Positions 10,342 through 23,100 of a DNA stretch of 64,000 bases are shown here, in pieces. The notes below the pieces were generated by a model. The model did no database searches. It was not told the origin of the DNA and saw only the letters and a program-made list of their open reading frames with translations. Every line of letters begins with the position of its first letter. The first letter of the stretch is position 1. Source of the DNA: Eucalyptus grandis (Eukaryota; Streptophyta; Magnoliopsida; Myrtales; Myrtaceae); assembly GCF_016545825.1 (NCBI RefSeq), contig NC_052616.1, positions 61,215,278-61,279,277 on the forward strand, read 5' to 3'. Position numbers and translations under genes: made by a program.

Positions 10342-11202
10342 ATGGAAACGAATACGAGTAGAATGGTTACACTGAATGGTTCGAATTATCATATCTGGAA
10401 ATGGAAGATGGAAGATCTTTTATATGTGAAAGATTTTTATTTGCTTGTATTTGCTGAGGAGAAACGAGAGAATAAAACTGACGCTGAATGGTCTATATTT
10501 CATTGTCAAGTGTGTGGTTATATCAGGCAGTGGGTAGATGATAATGTTTTAAACCATATTATTGAGGAAACACATGTACACAGTTTATGGGATAAGCTCG
10601 AACAGTTATATGCTCGAAAGACTGGGAATAATAAGTTATTTTTTATAAGACAGATGATGGCTCTGAGATATCATGATGGTATTCGTTTGACTGATCATTT
10701 AAATTCTTTTCAAGGAATTATAAATCAGTTGGCTACGATTGAAATCAAGTTTGATGATGAGATACAAGAACTATGGTTGCTTGGTACTTTGCCGAACTCA
10801 TGGGAGACGTTCCGAACATCTTTGTCTAATTCTGCCCCGGATGGTACAATTACCATGGATTTAGCCAAGAGTAGTATTTTGAATGAAGAGATGAGAAGGA
10901 AGACACATGGATCGTCCTCTTCACATTCCGATGCCTTGGTTGTTAAGAAAATGGGGAGAAGTGAGTGTCGAGGTCCGAGAAATAGAGATAAAAGTCGAGA
11001 CAAAAGCAGAGGTAAGTATAATAAATTTGCTAATGTTGAGTGCCATTATTGTCATTAGAATGGACATATTCAGAGGTTTTGTCACCAGTTAAAGAGAGAG
11101 AAACAAAAGGAGAAAGGTAAAGAGAAGAAAAGTGATGATGACAGTGATGACAATCATGTCGCTGCACTTAAAGAAGACTTTCTCACTATTTTTTATGGTG
11201 AT
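10342..11202 (+). pseudogene. copia gag region, broken by a stop in the zinc knuckle
   Basis: The frame from ATG 10342 encodes a UBN2/Retrotran_gag_2-type capsid: an N-terminal [12 protein letters not shown] motif, a central LWDKLEQLY segment, then a basic [11 protein letters not shown] tail. The CCHC zinc knuckle follows as CHYCH-stop-NGHIQRFC. The TAG at 11056-11058 falls inside the knuckle, and the remaining ligands (Cys, Cys, His, Cys) are still readable beyond it. The same frame continues through an acidic and lysine-rich linker into the protease. Confidence 0.88.
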
Positions 11203-12815
11203 GTGGTGAATTTTGTTTCTCATGAGACCAGTTGGGTAATTGATAGTGGTGCATCCGTTCATGCTACATCTCGTAGGGATTTCTTTACATCATACAGGTC
11301 AGGTGACTTCGGATCTGTGAAGATGGGAAATAATGGACTAGCTCAAGTTGTAGGCATCGGTGATGTGTGCCTAGAAACCAGCAATGGCACAAGGTTAGTA
11401 TTGAATAATGTTAAACATATACCTGATATCCGCTTGAATTTGATTTCTACAGGTAAGTTGGATGATGAGGGCTATTGCAGCACCTTCAGTAATGGTCAAT
11501 GGAAACTTACCAAAGGTTCTCTTGTTGTGGCTAGAGGTGAAATATATTCTTCGTTATACATTATGCGAGCAAAGTTGTTTACGAGACAAAATTAATGCAG
11601 TAGATAGTGAAGATGCAGCTGAGTTATGGCATAAGAGGCTCGGTCACATCAGTGAGAAGATTTGTCAATATTGGCCAAGAAGAAGCTCCTTTTAGGATTG
11701 AAAAGTTCAGCACTAAAGAAGTGTGCTCATTGTTTAGCAGGAAAACATAACAGAGTTGCATTTAAAAGCTCCCCTCCTTCAAGAAAGTCAGGTACTCTAG
11801 ATTTAGTGCATTCTGATGTTTGCAGTCCTAGGAAAACAAAATCACTTGGTGGCTCTCTTTATTTTGTTACTTCTATAGATGATTTTTCAAGGAAAATTTG
11901 GATTTATACCTTGAAAACTAAAAATCAAGTGTTAGATGCTTTTAAGCAATTTCAGGCTTCAGTTGAGAGACGGACTGGAAAGAAATTGAAATGCATCAGA
12001 ATTGATAATGGGGGAGAGTATATTGGACCTTTTGATGAATACTATAGACAACAAGGTATTCGACATCAAAAGACACCTCCCAAGACGCCTCAGTTAAATG
12101 GCTTAGCTGAGAGAATGAACAGAACACTAGTTGAAAGGGTAAGATGCTTACTTTCACAATCAAAGCTATCTGGATCCTTTTGGGGTGAGGCTTTAAGTAC
12201 AATTGTGCATATATTAAATCTTACTCCATGCGTTCCTTTAGAGTTTGATGTTCATAATAGATTTTGGACAAGCAAAGAAGTTTCTTATGATTATTTGCGT
12301 GGATTCGGGTGCAAAGCATTTGTGCATGTTCCCAAAGATGAGAGGTCTAAACTTGATGTGTGCATATTTATTGGTTATGGACAAGATATGCTTGGCTACA
12401 AATTTTATGATCCACTTGAAAAGAAAATTGTAAGAAGCAGAGACGTTGTGTTTATGGAAGATCAAACAATAGAGGATATTGAGAAATCGAAGATGATTTC
12501 AGCACCACAGGTTAGTGATAATCTGGTTGATTTAGATCCAGTTCCTCTTACAAATATTCCTAACCAAGTTGATGAAGAGCAGCAGGAAGTCAATGTTCCA
12601 AATAACGCATGTTCCTGAACATGTTGAAATAGATAATACTATTCTTGAACCAGAGGCTCAATTAGATGTTCCACTAGATGTTCCAGTTCGAAGATCCGTT
12701 AGAGACCGATGACCTTCCACCAGGTATTCTGAAGATGAGTATGTATTATTGACCGATGCAGGTGAACCAGAGTGATATGCAGAAGCAATAGAAGATGAGT
12801 ACAAAAGCAATTAGT
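11203..12815 (+). pseudogene. copia protease and integrase region, frameshifted
   Basis: Protease: SWVIDSGASVHAT with the DSGA active-site triad near 11240. A stop at 11593-11595 and two small indels (about 11585 and 11665) separate this from the pre-integrase motif ELWHKRLGHIS and the integrase frame at 11662-12618. Integrase shows the CAHCLAGK zinc-ligand end, then HSDVC, RIDNGGEY and LAERMNR, which supply the DDE catalytic residues. After 12618 the frame is lost, and the linker before RT carries further stops: TGA after RSVRDR and TAG in a KSN-stop-FDAM context. Confidence 0.88.
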
Positions 12816-12823
12816 TCGATGCT

Positions 12824-13815
12824 ATGCGAGATGAGACGCAGTCACTTTATGATAATCATACTTTTGAATTGGTGAAGTTATCTAAAGGTAAAAGAGCTTT
12901 GAAGAACAAGTGGGTATATAGGTTGAAGCAAGATGAACATACTTTACAACCACGGTTCAAAGCTAGATTGGTTGTTGAGGGATTCGGTCAGAGAAAGGGT
13001 ATTGATTTTGATGATATATTTTCTCCGGTAGTGAAAATGTCTTCTATCCATGTGGTACTAGGCTTGGCAGCTAGCCTAGATTTAGAAATTGAGCAAATGA
13101 ATGTTAAAAAACGAACTTCCTACATGGTGACTTGGAGGAAGAGATATACATGGAACAACCTGAGGGTTTCAAAGTGAAAGGGAAAGAGGATTATGTGTGC
13201 AAATTGAAGAAAAGTATATATGGCCTAAAACAAGCACTAAGACAGTGGTATAAGAAATTTGTGTTAGTTATGACAGAACAGGGCTATAAGAAGACTTCCT
13301 CGGATAACTGTGTGTTTGTCCAAAATTTTTCTAATGATGACTTTATTATTCTCTTGCTTTATGTTAATGATATGCTGATTGTTGGCAGGAATACTTCAAG
13401 AATTGAGTTATTAAAGAAACAGTTGAGCAAGTCTTTTGCCATGAAAGACTTGGGCTCGGCAAAGCAGATTCTTGGCATTAGAATTACCCGAGACAGAGAT
13501 GTTAAGAAGTTATTTTTGTCGCAAGAGAAATATATCGAGAATATCCTTAAGAAATTTTACATGGACAAGGCTAAAGTGGTTAGTACTCTTTTTGCTGCCC
13601 ACTTTAAGTTAAATATGATGCAAAGTCCTACGACTGATAAAGAGAAGAAAGATATGGAAAGTATTCCATATGCTTCAACTATAGGAAGCTTAATGTATGC
13701 GATGGTATGTACATGCCCAGACTTGGCGCATGTAGTTGGCGTTATTAGTCGCTATTTGTCAAATCCAGGTAGGGAGCATTGGAATGCAGTGAAGTTGATT
13801 ATGAGGTATCTTTAG
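12824..13815 (+). pseudogene. copia reverse transcriptase, frameshifted, catalytic Asp lost
   Basis: The first part (12824-13105) has KNKWVYRLK and ARLVVEGFGQ. An insertion near 13105-13110 shifts frame inside what should read QMDVKTAFLHG. The second part (13132-13815) has the MEQPEGF, CKLKKSIYGLKQA and LLLYVNDMLIVG motifs. Plant copia RT has YVDD, so the first catalytic aspartate of that pair is asparagine here. The frame ends with a stop after MRYL where RNase H would begin. Confidence 0.9.
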
Positions 13816-14330
13816 GGAACTTCAAATTTGAAACTCGCTTCGGGACCGGAAACTTGAGTTAGTTGGATACACAAATTCCGACTTGGCATGAGATATTGAT
13901 ACTCATAAATCTACTTTTAGATATTTGATTTCTTTTGCGGGTGGAGTTGTGTCATGAAAGTCAAGATTGCAAAGTGTGTTGCACTTTTTATAACCAAAGC
14001 TGAATTTATTGCAGCGACTAAAGCTAGTAAAGAGATGCTATGGATAAAGAAGTTCTTAGAAGAACTTGGGTTCAAGTAAAAGAGGTATGTGCTATTTTGT
14101 GATAATCAAAGCGCAATTCATCTTGGTAAGAATTCATCTTTTCATTCTAGATCGAAACTATTGATGTTAGATATCATTGGATAATGGATGTTCTAGATGA
14201 AAAGTTGTTGGAACTTGAGAAAATTCATACGGATCATAATGGCTCCGATATGATGATGAAGACTTTACCAAGAGAAAAGCTTGAACATTGCCGTTTGATA
14301 GTAGGGATGGTGAATCCCTCCACATTGTCG
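13816..14330 (+). pseudogene. copia RNase H remnant
   Basis: Pieces of the copia RNase H can be read across frames and stops: LVGYTxSDLA-like sequence near 13860, FAGGVVS near 13940, and TKAEFIAATKASKEMLWIKK near 14000-14060. TGA and TAA codons and indels interrupt it. The last coding traces end just before the purine tract. Confidence 0.8.
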
Positions 14331-14331
14331 T

Positions 14332-14343
14332 GAGGGGGAGATT
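14332..14343 (+). other. Polypurine tract of the copia element
   Basis: GAGGGGGAGAT directly before the 3' LTR, the usual primer for plus-strand synthesis. Confidence 0.88.
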
Positions 14344-15023
14344 TGTTAGCTAGGTTCACTCCTATGTGGAGGAAGCCCAATGAGTTGTAAGTCCAAAAAG
14401 GGCTTGAGCCCATATAATAAGTTATATGAGGAAATAGGGTTTCTCACTATCTATATAAAGGGGTAGCAGCAAAAAATGAAACAACAACAAGAGAAAAAGA
14501 GAAAGCAGAAAATATGGGGTTTGAGGCAATATCTTATTTACATCAAGCTGGCGTCGGAGGTCGATTCGTGGTCCGATTGAGCTGAACTTTTGTCAGCATG
14601 TTCGTGGCACAATTTAATCGAATCTGAACGATTTGATTTTCGTTTGAAGCTCTATACATCAGGTTTTTCGTGGATTGATCAAAACCTATGTTTTTGGTCA
14701 GATTTATCCTTGATCTCTTGTGAAGTTCATGTGTATTACCAATGATTATGTTCTTGAGGTGTTTGCTGCTATGTACCTCTAGTATTTGCTAGAGAAGAAC
14801 AATTTTATTGATAGTGAAGATTTTCAGGTGGACTCTGGTCCCGTGGTTTTTTATCTCCTCACATCGAGGAGGTTTTCCACGTAAAAAATCATCTTGTGTT
14901 CACGTGCTTGGTATTTATTTTACTCTACTATATCGATTCCTATTAAGTTTACACAAGAGGGGAGATTATTTTATTCTGATGCGTTGATTCGATATTGTTC
15001 GAATTATTACCGTTCTCCCATCA
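14344..15023 (+). repeat. 3' LTR of the copia element
   Basis: 680 bp with the same ends as the 5' LTR and about 40 substitutions by eye. No length differences were seen. Confidence 0.95.
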
Positions 15024-15630
15024 TCACCACCGCTACCCTCTGCTGCTCCGCGCTCCTTCTTGCCAACGTCCATCCACGCCGCTACTGCAGTCAGAAAGCG
15101 ACGACAAAGCGGCGGCTGCCCTGCTTAGTGAAACAACATAGCCGAGACTTCTTGGACACCTCCGAAGCTCACACCGTTCGCTGCCTCTTTGAGCAGCAAG
15201 CCCCTGCCCGACAACTTCCATGTCATATAGTGATTGCATATTTAGGTCTTTTGATTAAAATTGTATGCTATGTTAGAATTAAGTCATATCATATGTCATT
15301 AGAATAGTACATCAAGCATGTTCACCTTAAGTTAGAATATAATATAATTAGTCTTCATTGAAGAAAACCCAAAAATAATTAATTAGAATTGTATGATGAT
15401 TAGAACCATTGTTTAGCTATTTATTAACATGGTTGTAGATTGCTTTGCTTCGAGGTATATCTGACTTTGGAATCAATGTATCTAAATGTCATTAGGACCA
15501 GACATCATATTACAAATCAAATTAGCAAAATGTACAATTTCGCCATTCTCAAATCATAAATCCCAACATTTGAGGACCCAAAAAAGGTGGTTTTTTTTTT
15601 TGGGGGGGTTAAAAGAAAGCAAGGTGGGTT
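15024..15630. other. Right flank of the copia insertion; no gene identified
   Basis: A GC-richer block up to about 15220 continues the pre-insertion locus, then AT-rich spacer. There is an open frame across 14894-15307, but most of it is LTR. No family is recognisable. Confidence 0.4.
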
Positions 15631-15639
15631 TTACAAAGG

Positions 15640-16650
15640 GGCAAAAGTGTGCAATGTCCTTTAGATTCTTTCCATCTTTTTCCACGAAGAAGATCAGCTG
15701 TTGCGAGACGAAGGTCCCCGATGTCTCCAAAACAGGAATTCTGTTCATGTGAACTAAGGATGGAGTAAGTGTTCTTTCTCAGTATCTCCCTCAACCGCTC
15801 CAATTTGCAATTTTCTTTTGCCACCCTCGTATAAAACAAGAGTACTATAATCTATTCACACTATGGTCACACTATAATCGAAACCCCAGAACCACGTGTT
15901 TGTCTTTTGACAAAAAAAAAATTCATCATCTATTGACCGCATCTTCTGGTGCACAAGTGGAAGTGTCGTCATTAAAATTTAGCAAGTGGTTCTAATTAAA
16001 TGACGCATGTCGCACGTGTTTTGGAGTTAAATAGTTAAAGTCCCAACTGTAATTACTCTGTCATCTTTTTAGCCAAGTAGGTAATATAATTTAATTAAGC
16101 ACTTTTTAAATGCTTCACATAAATTTTAAGAAACACGTGCGCACTTTCAATTATTTTGTGACAGTCGACATCATCTTAAAGCTAAGTGAAGATATTTTTT
16201 GAAACGATGCTAACTAATTTGAGAAGTTCATCACTTGCAACCGGTCACATTACTTAGTATACTAATTTTGTTGAGTGACATGAACTATACCAAACCCTGC
16301 TCTCGTTTTGATAGCTTTAAGTATTCGAGAACGATGGGATGATTTATCTTTTTTATCGCAATACCGACATTGCAATGCTAACTATCTCGTTCAAGAGTAG
16401 ATTAATCGCAACAAATTCTCGTTCACAAGCTAAATCTAAAATTCCAGATATGATGAAACCTTCACTAGAGATAAGGTCCCAAGGAAGACAAAATTCACAC
16501 AATTTTGACTGCGTGATCAATCCTTTCTCCAGAGCACATCTATTAGCCAACATAGTTGAAGATTTTGCCCCTATCGATTAAATTTCTGGAATTATTATCG
16601 GCAACAGGCAAGTACATTTCGAATCGCTTATAGCAAAAGAATACAATGAA
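15640..16650 (-). repeat. Downstream flank of laccase unit A
   Basis: 15640-16250 aligns with 40640-41180 and with 41965-42560, sharing phrases such as CTCCAATTTGCAAT and TATAAAACAAGAGT. 16252-16600 aligns with the start of unit B (from about 23853) and with 42570-42711. These non-coding matches show that the duplicated blocks extend beyond the genes. Confidence 0.72.
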
Positions 16651-16731
16651 TCGAACGAAGATACAGATGTTTTATTCCCATTGAGATATCAATTTGCCTT
16701 TGCCTTGTCAATGAACTCAAAGAACACTTCA

Positions 16732-18807
16732 TCACGACGAAGACACGGAACAAGGAGGCATGTCCTTGGGCGGCGGACGAACCTTCTGATGTTTTTTCTT
16801 CCCATCTCGGACGATGAGGACTGCGTCCATACCCCAACTCGAATGGCGTTCTAAGTGACAGTGCATGAACCACACTCCTACAAGCACCCGTTGTAGATTA
16901 ATCTGTCAATTATGCATTCGTATACAAGTATAAATCCGTGCAAGTAGTGATAAAATCATAGTACCTGGATTATCGGCTTTGAATCTGATCGCTGCCCACC
17001 CGTTTTTGGGCAGTCTGACGGTGTTGACATATGGTGGATTTACCGTATTATACTTTGATATATCAGTCTCACTGAAATTTCCATCGCCCATCCCGACGAC
17101 ATAAAAGCTATACCCGTGTAAATGCATTGGGTGATTCTCCGCTGCCCCGAAATTGGTCCCCTGGAATCTTATTTCAACCTCGTCATTATAGTCAATCTTC
17201 AACACTTCGGTAGTCACATTGGCAGCTTCCCCCAAGGCCGAAACATTTCCGGTGAAGTCGAACAAGGTAGGTGGTTGATCCGGAAAAGTTCTGTTGTAGA
17301 CTCCATTTATATTGCTGCACACACCACAAACATAACGTTGTAGAGACATTTAGATGTTGATTAACGCATTACCTTTAAGACATCAAAGGTCTTTTAACCG
17401 GTTAAATTGTGTTTGATTTAAAGAATATTTCAACCCGTATCAACTCTGTCGGTTTGAGAGAAATATTCAATCCTAACAAATAGGATAAAATTTGGCAGGT
17501 CTAACAATTTACTTACTTGTAGTATGCCTGGAGAATGCTAATTGACGGAGCCGAAAAACTTATGTTGTTCAAGTTTCTTGCGGAATGCATAGTAGTGTTC
17601 CCTGGACCAAGACATGTTTTATTAGCTGGACATGGCTGCTGATTCACGGACACTGCGATCATAATGTTCCTAGTGATTTTGGTCGGAACCTTGGACGGAT
17701 GTTCTTTGCTATTCAGACTCCTCAATTGAATAGTGAAGTTTCCGGCATCACTCTTGTTGGTAAAACCCAGAAGCTCAATTAACACGGGAGTCTCCGAGTG
17801 GTTATAACTGCCCTAGTATTGGAATACCCCCCTCGTGATGTTTTTATTGGATGGGGCATTGGTGTCCACAAATGGACTAAAAACCATATAGTAGCAACCG
17901 GGATTTTGGTCGCAGTGACCAAAATGTCCATCGTTTGACCGGGAGTAATCATGAGGTAATTGGTGTTAAGTGGCTTCTGATAAGCTCCGTCCATTCCGAC
18001 CACAGTGAGATTGTGCGTGGCTATACCAAAGAACATCTCTTCATTCATCCCGGAGTGGATGATCTGAAAGAGATACGTTTTTCCGCGCACGACAGTTTTG
18101 TTGTATGCTAAACCTGCCAAAGGTAATAAAGCAACATGTTAAATAATACTGGTGGAGATCTTGATATTACTAGTAATATACAGGGATCATCATTAATTAG
18201 TATTTACGAATAATAGTTTCACCAAATATCATCACTTATTAATACAACATTTTCTTTTTATATAAATAGGACATATCAAACTTACTTAGATACTAGAATT
18301 CATACCGTTAGAGCATGAGTAGCTGTCTCCTGGTTGACCATGGTATAGGCCACAGACAGGTCTGTATCGCCTCCGGTTTCAAGAGCCTCATCAATTATGG
18401 CCTTTGTATCTCTCGTATACTATTTAGCTGCATGTCAATTAATAATTTTTTTAAGAAAAACAATCCAAACTATTAATTTGTGTGAGTGTGTGTTTGATTG
18501 GGCAAAAAACTTAAAATGTCAATTAAGTTAGCTAAAAATAGAATACTAATCACGATTGTGTGTTCTTGGTCAAACTTGTAAGGGTACATTTTTCCATAGG
18601 CAGGCATAATAATGAGAGGACCGTGTATAGTGGCTCGTGACCAGTCGCTATGAGCATGCCACCACAAAGTGCCTTCTTCCTTGGTGAGTACAATTTTTTG
18701 AAGAAAGCTCGAGTTTGAAGGGATTGGGCATTGTGTGATGAACTCTGGACCGTTAGACTAGGGATATCTTATTTGTCTCACTCCATGCCTGTAGGTGTGT
18801 GTGACAT

Positions 18808-18870
<63 letters not shown>

Positions 18871-19548
18871 TATATATAATAGTGATTCCATAAGGTCCTA
18901 TGTTGGTGACATTAACGTAAATGGTGTCGCCTTTGCGAGCACGAATCTCCGACCCAGGAAATAGACCATTCACTGTCAATATGGTCCGATTCGTCTCACA
19001 TAACATCTTAATGGGTGTCTCCTTCACCTACAATAAAAATCATCCTATGACTCTAGGACCATTATACACATAGTATAATCTTTGTTTTTTAACTGATGTA
19101 GAATCTTGTTAGTGCATCATTATCTACAAGTAACATTAATTAACTCAGAGGCTTGCATATGGACTTTCTTCCAGAATAAAGACTCCAAATGGGGTTGGAA
19201 ACCACATCGCAAAAAAGCAGATAAATAATGTAATTGTAGATATTTGAATATAGTTTGGTATATGGATGCTGTAATCCTTGGCCTCAAGCATAATCCAAGA
19301 TTTAGCTAGCTGAAGATTTAGATGTGAAGATATGAGATTGTAGTCAACTGTAATGCCTCAATATAATCTAAAACTTGTAATAAATGTGCAAGTAATCACT
19401 AAATATTCTATATACCCCATAAAAGACACCCTTAAAGAGCTCAAGAAGGGGATGTTCCTACTCACCACGAAATCATAGAAGAGGACTTTGCCTTGATCAT
19501 GCAAAAAAGCAGGCTCAAAGTGAGCGCAAACCTTAGGAATGTTCCCAT
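16732..19548 (-). pseudogene. Laccase A, LAC14/15-like pseudogene
   Basis: Seven exons corresponding to those of laccase C: 19548-19466, 19027-about 18879, 18788-18547, 18427-18306, 18113-17517, 17314-16965 and 16877-16732. Laccases are secreted multicopper oxidases. WWHAHSDW (exon 3), HPMHLHG (exon 6) and HCHLERH (exon 7) are still readable. Lesions are many: a 1-base loss in exon 1 near 19497; loss of the end of exon 2 with its splice donor and the first His of HWHG to a GA/TA microsatellite; a TAG in exon 3 (18758-18760) and in exon 4 (18420-18422); a 4-base deletion in exon 4 near 18340; a 1-base loss in exon 5 near 17905; and a TAG at 17813-17815. Exons 6 and 7 are intact and very close to unit B, so decay is recent or the 3' half was homogenised. 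Confidence 0.95.
18812..18878. repeat. (GA)n/(TA)n microsatellite replacing a splice donor in laccase A
   Basis: About 57 bases of GA repeats followed by a short TA run. In laccases B and C the same place holds a short purine-rich intron and the exon-2 donor. Here the TA run directly abuts the codons for GIT-I, so the HW codons and the GT donor are gone. Confidence 0.92.
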
Positions 19549-19670
19549 ATTCTCTCTCTCTCTCAACAAGATACAACTGAACTTGTACCAATCACTTGAT
19601 CCAGAAAGAAGACTTGCGTTATCTTCAGTCTCTTTCTTCTTGTGACCTTCCCCTTCCATTGATGGTGGCT

Positions 19671-19677
19671 ATTTATA
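19671..19677 (-). promoter_or_regulatory. TATA box of laccase A
   Basis: TATAAAT on the minus strand, about 125 bases upstream of the presumed start codon, at the position equivalent to the boxes of units B and C. It is followed by a GA-rich leader. The in-frame ATG at 19659 lies only about 12 bases from the box and is probably not transcribed. Confidence 0.7.
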
Positions 19678-19680
19678 GGG

Positions 19681-20107
19681 AACTTCTTCCAATGTGTGAT
19701 GGTCCCTATCTAGACAGTCTCTGTCTGCGCCGCGTGAAAATGAAGCCATCTTAGTGCTCACAAAAGCGTGTCCTACGAGATATTAAAAGAAAAAAAAAGT
19801 AAATTAAATGAGAAAAAGCAATTGCCTTCCAGTGCTTATTTTTTTTTCCGTTGTTTGCACGAAAAAGAAGATCCGTTGAAGAGCATCACAGATGGACGAG
19901 CTGACAAACTTCTCTCAACTTATTTTGTCATGTCGGCGAAAAAGAGAGAAAAAGAAACATTATTTTATGTGCTCATCCACTGCTTTAACACTCATTAGCG
20001 ATTCCCATTATGTTCTTTTCTGGAGACAGGAGGTATCGACGTTTTCTTGACACAGGTTGACCAGTGAAAATTGTATTTTGCAAAAAAAGAAAGGACAAGA
20101 GAAAACT

Positions 20108-20153
<46 letters not shown>

Positions 20154-23100
20154 CTAATGGTTTATCATTATCATCTACAATAAAAAAGAATAAGTCGTAC
20201 AGAGGTCTAGTTATCCCATTCTAGGTGCTCTAGTGAAAAAGTTGAGCCTTAAGTTTAATGAATAATCATTGGATTTTATGTGAACCATCTTATCCACGTC
20301 ACTTGTTACGCAACACAACCCCATTACACATAATGTTTTCTCTTGTTTAAAAAACTTTTAGAACATTTGTTCAATCAGCTTTGGCAATCAAAAAAGAAAC
20401 TTTCCAGTTTTTAAAGTGACGGCTCTCTTGTGACACGTGTAAATAAAACTTTTACAAATCAAATTGTTCCTTAAAATGTGTAATCATCAAACTCTTTCAA
20501 CACAACCTTCTTCTATGGTGTATAAATAATTTTTTTCTCCAAAGGATGTGTATATTATTTAAGTGAATATAAAGCACAAATATTACCATTCTCCTGTACA
20601 TGAAAAATGTCAGAAAGAAAATTAGAAAACTCAACTTCACTTTTTTCCACACCTTATAGTTGCAACAGTGGGCTAAGAGTTGAATCTCATATAATGTTCT
20701 CTCCCAACGCTCTTCTAAACACCCTCCCCTCTCCTCGAAGTCTGATGTCATTAAAAGGTTAGAATCCAATTAGTCCTAAATCTATTTTACGGATGTCAAT
20801 TTTACCCTAAACTTTCCGATTTTACAAATTGATTATAATCTTTCTTGGAAAATTACAATGTAGCCCCACCGGCAATTTTCATGGAAATTGCTAATGGGCA
20901 ATCCTTCTACATAGGATTGCCAGCGATGACTGGAGCACCACTTCAATGATTTCTTGAGAAAATTTATTGGAAAGACTATATCATAATTTCACACAAAAAT
21001 TTAGGATGAAATTGAAAAGTTTATAACTAAATTGACGTTTGTACAATAAGTTAGAATTAAATGAGTAATTTTCCCAAATTATTGTGCTCGTCTGATAAGA
21101 TTATCTAGTTCTACGAGTATACTCTCTACTTGCTACCCTATGTAGATCCTATGGATTTTAATTAAAGATGAGAGCCTTGAGATAGGAATTAATGGTCTCT
21201 GAAAATTAACAAGTCTTTATGGATAGTCGAGAGAAGGGCCTTAGATCTTCATTGGTTCTCATCGTAGACCCCTCATTGCAATATATAGGAATGTAAAAGC
21301 AAATTTTGGTATGGTTTACGTTGTTTTTGCCAATGTGAAATGATGGCTTGCAGTCATGGTTACTCTACCAATTCTCCGGGAGTTATATAGAGTAGGGTTT
21401 TACCTAGACCAAGCTGTTGTCTCAATTCCTCCGCCAAACACAAGCGTGTAGGATATATCTTTGTCTGATCTTTCTCGTGACACATAAACAACAAAATCCA
21501 GATCAGTGACGATAACAAAAATCCAGACTAAAACATTTTCGAGTAGCTAATTACAGGATTTAATTAACAAGCACGCGGTCTATATCATTGTTTGACTAGC
21601 GAATAGGAAATAGTGGGTGTTCTTATGATTTGTTCGGCAAGTTGCAAGGCCCTACACCTTCGAAATATGCGTCTGCAATCGCCAGGATCTACCTGATAGG
21701 ACAAAACCATGTGGTCAACTTTTCTTTACAGAAATCATATGGACCCCCGACAAACCGTGGACGTTCCAAAGCAAGGGATGCTTATATCTGATTCTGAAAG
21801 TTGCTTATCGTTGCATGACTTGCTTCGGGCGGCCGATTGACCAATAAAGATGAAAGGAAACGAAACTTGTGTGATTCGCTTGATTAATGCTTCAATGATG
21901 AACCTCCAGATGCCAACCTGCAAACCGCTTGTGTGAATAGACTTTTTACTTTCTCGTTAAAAAAAAAAAAAAGACTTTTTACTTTTTTATAATTTAAGGA
22001 CACGGCCATGAAGATTCGAGCACATGGAGAATTATGAAATACCCTGTAAAGGCCACTTAAGTCCAAAATTTGGCCCTCTAAAGAAAGACCGTGCCCCATA
22101 GTAGTTTGTGGGATTTGAATGAATGACCTCTAGTTTCTAATTAAAAATCTTTTAGTACCCCAATGAACTTAAAATCGTCTAATTTTTCCACAACATCAAC
22201 AATCCATCCAAATTAGTAATCACATACTTAGTATTGTCTATTTTCTTGTTTTCTTCCAAAGAAATGAATTTTGACACATAATTATTAGTTTGGGAGAACG
22301 GGAATGTCTTGCGCCGCATCTAAAAATTCTCTCATCAGAGATTTGCTTCTGCCGATGAATCAATGGAAGAATGTAGGAAGAACAAGATAGAATATCTTTG
22401 AGGCATGTAGATAATTTCCCTAAATTGATGCTATTCCCACCATGTTGCCTCCTAACCGGAGATTCCTAACTTAAGGAAGTTTCCTAGTGTATTTCGACAC
22501 CATTCCATTGGCATGTAATTCATTCTTCAAGAAATCATTTTTTCAATTAACATGTCCCCACCACCACACAAGATGCCATTTCAATTGACCATACCACTAC
22601 ATGATAATGAAAACGCGAAAAGGAAACCAAATTTTGTCGGGAAGATTGAAAAAGAGCTTATGATGTAGTATCGATGAAGGTGTTTTCATGGAATTATCTT
22701 GCATAATCGCTGATTAAATCATTAAACAAGGTCATGTGGGGCCAATTGAAATATAAGCGTAACATGGCCAGCCTGTTAATCACAGTAATCCTGGTCGCAT
22801 GCGCGGCAGTGACCTTGGTCTTTAGTTTACTGTAATATTCCGGGGGCTGACTAGCTACATGGGCCATGTTCTGTTTCATGTAATAATTTTCTCTGTCATA
22901 TGGACACTTTTTAGGGTAAATAATGGAGAACTCGACAAACTAAATGAGATCATCCCGGTCAAAAAGAAGCCAACGATTCCATGGTTTTGCTGGCCAAAAA
23001 GAAAAAAAGACCCACTCCAAGGTTCCCAGCAATAACTCTAAAGAGATGGAATATTCGAAAAGAAGAAATAAATGATTTATCCACAGATCATGGAGACCAA

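Larger units (their letters stand above)
9608..15023 (+). mobile_element. Ty1-copia LTR retrotransposon, full length but inactive
   Basis: A 5,416-bp element with two 680-bp LTRs that begin TGTTAGCT and end CCCATCA. Flanks TCACT (9603-9607) and TCACC (15024-15028) fit a 5-bp target duplication with one later change. The order is LTR, primer-binding site, gag, protease, integrase, RT, RNase H, purine tract, LTR; integrase before RT marks Ty1-copia. Hand comparison of the LTRs gives about 40 differences in 680 positions (about 6%), so the insertion is old. Stops and frameshifts occur throughout, and the RT core YVDD is YVND. Confidence 0.95.

Noticed and set aside
18758..18964. Serine/leucine- and arginine/glutamate-repeat frames over the GA tract
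   Set aside because: Translated microsatellite, part of the laccase A pseudogene.
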